Positions 57,052-64,000 of a stretch of 64,000 bases of DNA are shown here, piece after piece. Each line of letters begins with the position of its first letter. Within the stretch, counting starts at the first letter, position 1. Source of the stretch: Monocercomonoides exilis. Its lineage: Eukaryota; Preaxostyla; Oxymonadida; Polymastigidae. Under the pieces are notes generated by a model. The model saw only the letters and a list, made by a program, of their open reading frames with translations. It made no database searches and was not told the origin of the DNA. Location of the stretch: contig LSRY02000012.1 of the NCBI GenBank assembly GCA_001643675.2, positions 746,501 to 810,500 on the forward strand, written 5' to 3'. The position numbers were made by a program, and so were the translations under genes.

Positions 57052-57444
57052 TTATTTCTCTCTCTCTCTCTCTTTCTCTTTCTTTGATAATAAACGAGTT
57101 TTCATTTTGTTTTCCATGCATTCCTTCAAATAACACTGATTGCAATAATCTGTTCTTTTTTTCGTTTTGCTTATGTTTCTTGCCATTTTGAAATATGTTG
57201 AAAAATTCATTTTTTCAACTATTTCTTTCATCATTTGTTTCCATAACTCACGTTTGGTTCCAAAATAAATTCTTTCTTCATTTTCTAACCACATTTTTTG
57301 TCTTAATAGCATTTTATCATCAAATTTGTCATAGACATTTAATTCAAATAATTTTTTGTTGCGGTTAATTAATAATGATAAATGTTTTGTTTCTAAATCG
57401 CATGTGTTTCCAATTGAATCTTCATATTGAATATTATCTTCCAA
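57052..57444 (-). CDS. Uncharacterised 130-residue basic protein
   Basis: The frame is Lys/Glu/Asn-rich with a small Cys cluster (YCNQCYLKEC) near the C-terminus and an Arg/Glu repeat end from the TCTCTC microsatellite. No family recognised. Plausible but unproven; it could be part of a decayed transposon ORF. Confidence 0.35.
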   Translation of the reverse strand: MEDNIQYEDSIGNTCDLETKHLSLLINRNKKLFELNVYDKFDDKMLLRQKMWLENEERIYFGTKRELWKQMMKEIVEKMNFSTYFKMARNISKTKKRTDYCNQCYLKECMENKMKTRLLSKKEKEREREK

Positions 57445-57449
57445 TCAAC

Positions 57450-58688
57450 CATCTCGAACATATTATACTGAGTGCTGAATATCACTTAAATCATTGATTA
57501 TCAAAGGATTTAACACACACTCATCATTTTCTTTCATAGCGTTATGAGAATAATAATTAAATGATAAATTTGGAAAAGATGAGTGGGGAGTGAGGAAAAA
57601 AGAGGAGAATGATGAATAAGGGGCTGAAACATTTGATAATTATTCTCAGAAGAATTTTAAAAATAGATTATTGATGATAAATGATTTATGAATTGTGTAT
57701 ATTCTGATGTCTGAACAGAGTTTAAGTTTTAATTATATATTTTTATGTTAATGTCAATTATTTGAAAAACAAACGTGAATATGTTTTGTTTTATAGAAAA
57801 ATTATTTTGATTTCCTGTTTTTTACTGATTATTATTTTTTTGTCATTGATTTGCTGATTTTTGTTTCTTTTGCTTCTTTTTGCATGGAACAAATGAAATT
57901 TTCTGAAGTTTTCGTTGTTGTTTTATTTGTCAGAAAATTCAAGTCATCATCACTTAAATGATATACAATTTTGTCTCTTTTTTTCAACGAAGACTGACAA
58001 TTAACCGTGGTGTGCTCTTTCAGCCTCCATTCACAAAACAAAAAAGAATACAATGATAAAGCTAATATATTTGTTTAAAAAACGATAAAAAAAATGATCA
58101 AACGTCTTTTTGTCTTTGGTTGAAATGGTTTTGATGAATGACAAATCGAATAACCATTCATTCAAAGCATTTTTTTTTGCATGAAAAATTTGATTAATAG
58201 AACAATTCTATCCGGCATTAAATAAATCACAACTTTCAATAGCATACAGGAATGTTTGTAACAACAGCGTTTTGTTTTTCTTATCCAAAACATCAAATAG
58301 AAATCCAGCGTAAAGTTAAGTTTTTTGGAATTTCTCTTAGAAAAATACATAAAAAAATAAATGTCAATTAATTTGTTTCAAAAAAAGTTAATTTATCCAT
58401 TCAATATTTCATAGAAATATGGTATGCCTTCTTTTCCTTATAGAGAATGTTCCAAATAATACTGCAATAAGATGTTTGCTTCATTTTTCGAATTTTTTTA
58501 TTTTTTATTTTATATATATATTTTTTTTTGAGATATCCAGTTGATCACGTATTTGCGATTTTCGATTTGGTGATAATTCTGAAAATGTCATTTCTTGTTT
58601 TTTTTTTTAATTATATTGTGGTGATATTCCTCTTTCGATTTTTTGATCTTTTTTAATCTATTGAAAGACAAAATTAAAGTCATGGAAG

Positions 58689-58690
<2 letters not shown>
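57450..58690. other. AT-rich intergenic
   Basis: Only short frames (57832-58053, 58162-58350) without motifs. Nothing further is supported. Confidence 0.5.

Positions 58691-58694
<4 letters not shown>

Positions 58695-58748
<54 letters not shown>
58695..58748. repeat. Poly(A) tract of 54 bases
   Basis: A pure A run, followed by a short GC-richer block (58750-58850). I see no target duplication or coding body to make it a retroposon. Confidence 0.95.
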
Positions 58749-58749
<1 letters not shown>

Positions 58750-58931
58750 ATATGGAGTTGGAGCTTGACGGTGTTGAGGCTGGGGACCGGGTCTCAGCAA
58801 ATGATATTGGATTGGAGTTCAAAGTGTCAATAAATGCGAATGTGATGCATTACAATTTTTCTGCAAGGAGGGAATAGTTGAGGAGTTTGATATTAAACTT
58901 ATGATATTTGAAGGATAATTTTTTTTTTTGA

Positions 58932-58984
58932 CAACAACAACAACAACAACGACTGCGACGACGACGACGATGATGATGATGTGA
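58932..58984. repeat. ACA/ACG/ATG trinucleotide repeat
   Basis: Consecutive ACA, CGA and GATGAT units beside the transposase fragment. Confidence 0.85.
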
Positions 58985-59061
58985 TGATTGAGACTGGATG
59001 CTGAAGAGAAAAGGTGAATGAATACGTGATCGAGTTGATACAGAAGAATAAAAATCGTTTT

Positions 59062-59627
59062 TTAAAGATGTTTGGAAATCTCTTTGGTTTTGAAGGATAG
59101 GAAACCTTTCCATTTCTTCATCAGCTCCAATCTCGATTTGGCTCGATTGGTTGCGGTTCCTTTTCCGATTGGAGTTAATATTTCAAGGTCTGGAAATTGA
59201 CCTTGATATCCTCGGTCTCCAATTGTTGAACAGCTTTCTTTGGAACAATCTGCAGAGTTGAAAGACAATTCCAAAAGAGTATTTTTCAGATATGGGACAT
59301 ATTTGTGTTGCCCTTTTTGAAGCAATTCAATGTCATGTTTACCACCCTCAACAGCCTCTGATACGAACATGGCTTTGCGTGGTGTTAAGCGCTTTCAGTG
59401 ACTTCGAATTTCAAACAGTAGACATGGTGATTCACATCATAAATGGATTTTTGTTCACTAAACATAATGGGAGGAGGAGCAATCTTTTCCTTTGTTGCAT
59501 CAACGAGGAGTGCAACGTTTGAATAGGGACCGGGGGATGGAATTGGGGGACGTGGAGGAATTTGAAACATATCATCAAGAACATTCAGCAAAAGCGGACG
59601 GACTTCCTGAAGGGATTTTCTCATCAT
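59062..59627 (-). pseudogene. PIF/Harbinger-like transposase fragment
   Basis: The first frame (59627-59385) has NVALLVDATKEKIAPPP (first Asp). The second (59370-59062) has FVSEAVEGGKHDIELL and CSTIGDRGYQGQFPDLEILT (second Asp). The pieces are in different frames, and the region with the catalytic Glu is missing. Same superfamily as the split gene at 15773/26203 but clearly diverged, so a separate lineage. Confidence 0.7.
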
Positions 59628-59912
59628 AGGTTCTTTTATTCATATAAATGAAGAAATTCTTGTAATTGTTGCGCTGGAAGAGAGCCATTCAAGGTGAATG
59701 AAAAGCAAGTCGTGTGCGGAAAGAAGTTTTTTCGTTCCTCTTTTCGGTGTATGATCCATTTTTATTTGAATCAAATCACAATGATTCAAAAGAGTATCAA
59801 TGGGAAATCAAAAATGCTCCTGGAATTTTTCAATAAACAATGAATCGAATAGAATCCCATATTATTCTTTCTCAACATTCACTGGATCTTGTTCAATTAA
59901 AGTTGACTTATA

Positions 59913-60182
59913 TGAGGGAAAATACGGACTTTCACGCTTTATTTGCACAAGGCAAAGAAAAATTGTTTCACTCATAACTTCATTTCACTTTCTCAGATTT
60001 CATAATAAATTTGATTTTCACATCCGTAAACAGGTATCGTTGAAATCAAAACGTAAAGTTTTCCAACATTTCATGAATGATAAAAAATGGACTCATTTTT
60101 ATTGTGTTTTTTTATCTCAAAAAGACAATGAAAAGTGCATTATTTTTCAATGAAAACGCCTGAAGTGAAATATTTTGTTCCA
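59913..60182 (+). mobile_element. MITE family B copy
   Basis: Starts TGAGGGAAAATACGGACTTT and ends TATTTTGTTCCA. It is highly similar to 55028-55295 in inverse orientation, so one of the more recent copies. Confidence 0.75.
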
Positions 60183-60810
60183 TGTCATCACAAATTTATT
60201 TATAAATGCTATTTAAGCAAGGAATTGAAGTGAGTTTTTTTTCAACAACAATGAGTTTTCTTTAAAACAGTTTATTCCAAAAAGAGTGACTCTATTCCTT
60301 TAAATTTTTATATTCCAATTAAAAATGTTTGTTCCGAATTACCATTGTTTATTCAAAAAAATTATTTTATTTCAATTATAATTTCTAATACCTATTCCAT
60401 CAAATGAAAGGCTTTAAATGAATATTTTTTTATTGAAATATACTCAAAGAAATACATTTTGTTTTTCAGTTTGGCTTAACAAAAAATAAATAGTGCATGG
60501 TTTATAGTGAAGAAAAAATCCAAACATTTAACAAAATTCTCACAATTTGCTTTTTTTTATTCAAACAACAATTATTCAAAGAAAAATAATTTGAAAAAGT
60601 TATTTTCGAAAAGTTTCTTGCATCATTTTTTCAATTTTCATTTTATTACATCAAAAACATGAAACTCATTCAATTTCCATTATTTTAGTTAAATTAATGA
60701 CTTCCAAAAGTTATTCGTTTAACAAAACACAAGAAAAAAAAAAACTCAGAAAAAACCCAATATTACGAAAAAGGATCACGAAATGAATATATATGCGATT
60801 TGAGAGCTGA
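60183..60810. other. AT-rich intergenic
   Basis: No gene or repeat I can support. Confidence 0.5.
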
Positions 60811-61234
60811 AAAAATGAAAGACAAAGGACAAAACATGGGGAAGATTGGAAGACCATGTGATTAATCAAAAGATAGAGAATTACAGTTGATAGAAATAAT
60901 AGAAAGTTGGAACAATATTCAAACTAAAACAACACATGGAGATATTCCAAAGATGGTTTGATAATGAAAAAAAAAAATACTTAATTTATTTTTTTCTTAT
61001 TCTTGTTTTTGGACATTTCATATCCGATTGCAAAGAGATTTGTGAATAAAAGATTTTGTTGGAAGACAAAGTTTGAAACGGATTATATATTTCGTTTGAA
61101 AGACATAAGCAGCTTAAACCAGTTAATCCTGTACGATTAATTGTTTCAAGAGTCCGAGTATCCATGAAAGAGTAAATTCAGTCGATTTAAATGAAATGGA
61201 AGTATAATATGATGACAAAAAAAAAAAAAGAAAA

Positions 61235-61266
<32 letters not shown>

Positions 61267-61490
61267 AACCATTTTTAATTTTGGTACGAAGGAAAGGCAA
61301 TGTTATTTTTGATGCATCAATAAGTGATATTGATTCTAAGCATTTTGATGTTTCAAAGAAAATAAAAAAATTCGATTCAGGTTCTTCAGAATGTTATTCT
61401 GAGGAATTAAATTCTGAAGCTGATGAAGATTCGTTGGTATCAATCCCTATTTTTTTTTCAGAAAATCAAATGAATCAATCAAGAATATAA
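60811..61490 (+). pseudogene. Possible Tc5/pogo-like transposase N-terminal relic
   Basis: Conceptual pieces include DKGQNMGKIGRPCD, then RELQLIEIIESW and THGDIPKM, resembling CENP-B/Tc5 helix-turn-helix starts with GRP followed by an E-rich helix. Stops and shifts are frequent. The frame at 61191-61490 is Ser/Glu-rich without a core. A weak call. Confidence 0.3.
61216..61268. repeat. Poly(A) then GAAA tetranucleotide repeat
   Basis: A-run followed by repeated GAAA units. Confidence 0.9.
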
Positions 61491-62038
61491 TTTGAAGAGA
61501 TAAAGAAAAAGAAAAATGAGGAGGATAGCAATAAAACTGTGTTAACAAAGGATTGTTGTTTTCTCACACATCAAAAATTTGAATCAGCAAATGAATAAGT
61601 TTATTAAACTGTTTTAAAGAAGAGAATAAGAAATAGGAAATGATGGCGATGATGATTATGATAAATAAAAAACAAACTTCGCTTTTTCGGAGGAACTTAA
61701 TTATCTTCCAAAATAAAATGGAACACGTTTATTGAAAAAATCAAAAATTTCACAGTGATTATTTCTTCAGCTGAGGACCAAAATTCGTAATCAATAGTTA
61801 ACAAAATAAATATTGCTGGAAAATTCACATTCGTGCTATTTTTTTATAATGTGAAAATTTTAAATTTTTCAAATTGTCTTTTTTTCTCTTTTAAAAATTA
61901 TAATTACAACTCACATAATTTTTTTTAAAAAATGATTATTTATTCCATATTTTCTGTTGGAAATTTCGGTTGGATAATTTTCTGTAGATATTGATAAATG
62001 AACACCTTTTTGTTACAGCTTTATAGAAATATAATACA

Positions 62039-62442
62039 TGGGTGATTATTTTTGAAATCATAACTTTTTTTGGTGTGTTGTTTTTTCAAAGACAGTTTAT
62101 CGTTTGGAAGAAATTTAGTATTCAAATTGAAAAATAATAACAACTGTTGAAAAAACAGATGTTTTTACTCAAATAAAGATGAAGATGTCTATCAAAGAAC
62201 TTTTCTAACTTTTCAATGAACTTTTCTTGAAATTCAAGTGGAAATTTCGAACAGAAATCTTTCGAATGAAAAAATTTGATTACAAAAATAATTACCAGAT
62301 ATTCATTTTTTATTCTTTCATATTGTTATTTTCACATTTATGTGACATATTTCATTTTTTAAATAGGTATCTTTCCAAAGAAGTTTAATATTTTAAGAAT
62401 CAACACTCTGAAAATTTAAATATGACTTCATAAATAGTCACC
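62039..62442. mobile_element. MITE family A copy, possibly with two right ends
   Basis: Left TGGGTGATTATTTTTGAAAT. Two candidate right ends: near 62295 (reverse complement TGGTAATTATTTTTGTAAT) and at 62442 (GGTGACTATTTATGAAGTCA), the latter followed by TA. Either a longer element or two overlapping insertions. Confidence 0.5.
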
Positions 62443-62822
62443 TATGCACAAAAAATTAAACCACATAATAAATGACACAATATTTTTTGAGATTTCATTC
62501 AATTTTGGATGTTTTTTTCTCGGTTCTCAGTGTTTGAAATAATTGAAACGAAAATAAATTTGAACAATGAAATATTGTTAATCTGAGAAAACATATATCT
62601 CAAGGTTTGGAACAGAAAAAAAAATTCTGGAGAAAGAAATTATTAAAAAAAGTATTTATTATTTGCATGCGATTTCTCAAATCCAAAAATTAGAAAAACG
62701 AAAACGAAAAAGAAAAAGAAAAAGAAAAAGAAAAAGTAAAAGAATAGAAAAGTGAACATTTCATTCAAGTGAATAAACGTAATGTTTGATAGAGCTGTTG
62801 CAGCTAGTAAAAGTTCATTGTA

Positions 62823-63788
62823 GTGAAAGTTTCAATTTTGTTTTTAAATTCTTCTCAATTTTATGGTGTCTTTATGCATCGTGTGGAACAACGTTGGAGT
62901 TTTTTGTTATTCATTCAACATATAATCTCAGAGTTTCGTTTGTTTAATGCAGTGACCAGAAATTTTTGCACTGATGGTTTTTCTTCACAGAAAAAGGCAA
63001 TTGTTCAATTATCTGAGTTCAAAAAAACTTGCTCAGGAAGTTCCGAAAGCAATGAACAATCATTTTATCCAGTTCATATTCATTGCTTCAACCATCATTC
63101 AAATTTTTTTTATTTTAAATGCTTTTTCAAAAATGCAATTCAATATTTCGATCAAACAAAAGTTACAAGATTTTTCATAACTTTCCCATATTTAATCAGT
63201 TTGAACACTCTTGAAAAAGCGCATTCCTTCATTCGTAACAACAAGATGAATGAGATAATAAAATGTTGCTTTGTTTATTTGGGAAAAGTTCGATATTGTT
63301 GTTCATGAGAGATTTATCGATTATTCAAGCTTGTTTTAATCAAAACTGAATTTTTTTTATCTCTTCGAAATTTGCAAAAACAAAAGTTTGAAAACGACAG
63401 AACAAAGCTTTTTCAAGTGATTCCTTATTTACTCGATTCATTTGATTATCAATTTTATATTTCCAAGCATCATTTGTTTCAAGATGCGAAATGGCACAAC
63501 GCAATCACATCCGTTATTATTTTGAAACATAATGATTTCTTGACAAGGATTCGGTGAGAACACTTGTCACTTTCTTATTCATTAACATCAGAAGGAATAC
63601 AACTGATTAGAAAGCAAACATTTCCGAGAACTCAACTTTCTTCATCTTTTCCATTGGAGTGTACCATTCAACAATCAGATGCAAACGAAACAACAATAAT
63701 AAATCAATCTCAATCTTTCCCCGTTTCAATTTTTCATCCTTGGCCTTTTCCATTTGATATTTCTAAAAAAACATGTTTTGTATCATAA
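62823..63788 (+). pseudogene. Decayed transposase-like ORFs (family uncertain)
   Basis: Frames at 62823-63308, 63372-63557 and 63564-63788 run in one direction. The first contains RNFCTDGFSSQKKAIVQLSE and YPVHIHCFNHHSNFF, a TDG...HxHCxxHxxN pattern reminiscent of hAT or MULE cores. The later frames add KWHNAITSVIILKHN and a Pro/Ser-rich end. Joining requires frame changes. Function as a transposase is a guess from pattern. Confidence 0.35.
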
Positions 63789-64000
63789 AATATGTTTTCT
63801 TTCGATTCAACGATTTCCTTTTTAAGTGAAGATACTCGTGATATATATGATCTTTCAATTCCAAAAAGAAAACAAGTTTGCTGAGTCAAACAAAATTCGT
63901 CAATCAAAAACAATAGTCTGCAACTAATATATCTTATTTTTTTAAGTTTTATTATAATAATAATTATTATTTAAAAATTTTTTGGTTCAGAAAATAAAAA

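Noticed and set aside
58750-58850. GC-rich block after the 54-A run, considered as a tRNA or SINE head
   Set aside because: No A/B box pair, no cloverleaf and no target duplication around the A run.

Overview
This looks like a window from the nuclear genome of a protist. It is AT-rich between genes. The genes have short GT-AG introns (56-158 nt where I could fix both ends), encode long serine/glutamate-rich low-complexity proteins, and sit among many inverted-repeat mobile elements. Two families, the beta-helix/transmembrane/pseudokinase proteins and the helical-repeat proteins containing LFSELEHC, remind me of expansions in oxymonads such as Monocercomonoides. That assignment is from memory and only moderately sure. 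I see no bacterial operons, CRISPR array, rRNA or convincing tRNA.

Layout. (1) 1-8.74 kb: one giant minus-strand ORF of at least 2,900 codons runs off the left edge. (2) 8.8-15.1 kb: AT-rich DNA with relics of inverted-repeat elements and a 2.7-kb foldback element at 12375-15074. (3) 15.77-27.35 kb: a PIF/Harbinger-like (DDE_Tnp_4) transposase gene is split in two by a 9.9-kb element at 16297-26202. This element has ~690-bp terminal inverted repeats and is flanked by TA on both sides. Inside are an IS1595/Merlin-type transposase, a beta-helix/TM/pseudokinase gene and a decayed, oppositely oriented paralogue. (4) 27.5-35.1 kb: short TA-flanked inverted-repeat elements, a two-exon helical-repeat gene fragment, and a pseudogene copy of the pseudokinase tail. 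(5) 35.4-47.8 kb: a minus-strand cluster of three spliced housekeeping-like genes. They are a CRAL-TRIO/RhoGAP-like protein, an RNF5/RNF185-type RING E3 ligase and a 1,814-residue ARM/HEAT-like protein with polyserine inserts. (6) 47.9-55 kb: two palindromic elements, one with 500-bp arms that look identical, and a ~5-kb pogo-like transposon with a broken transposase. (7) 55-64 kb: decayed transposon fragments, MITE copies, simple repeats and a few unrecognised ORFs.

How it fits together. The three genes at 35.4-47.8 kb are ordinary cell genes: small-GTPase/lipid-type regulation, membrane ubiquitin ligase and scaffold. Most of the rest is mobile DNA inserting into mobile DNA. The most notable object is the 9.9-kb element. 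It appears to carry a predicted surface pseudokinase receptor as cargo, and its TIRs contain the upstream region and probably the first exon of that gene. This suggests a transposition route for spreading a surface-protein family. Gene models were built by hand from reading frames and splice-phase matching. No database search was run.
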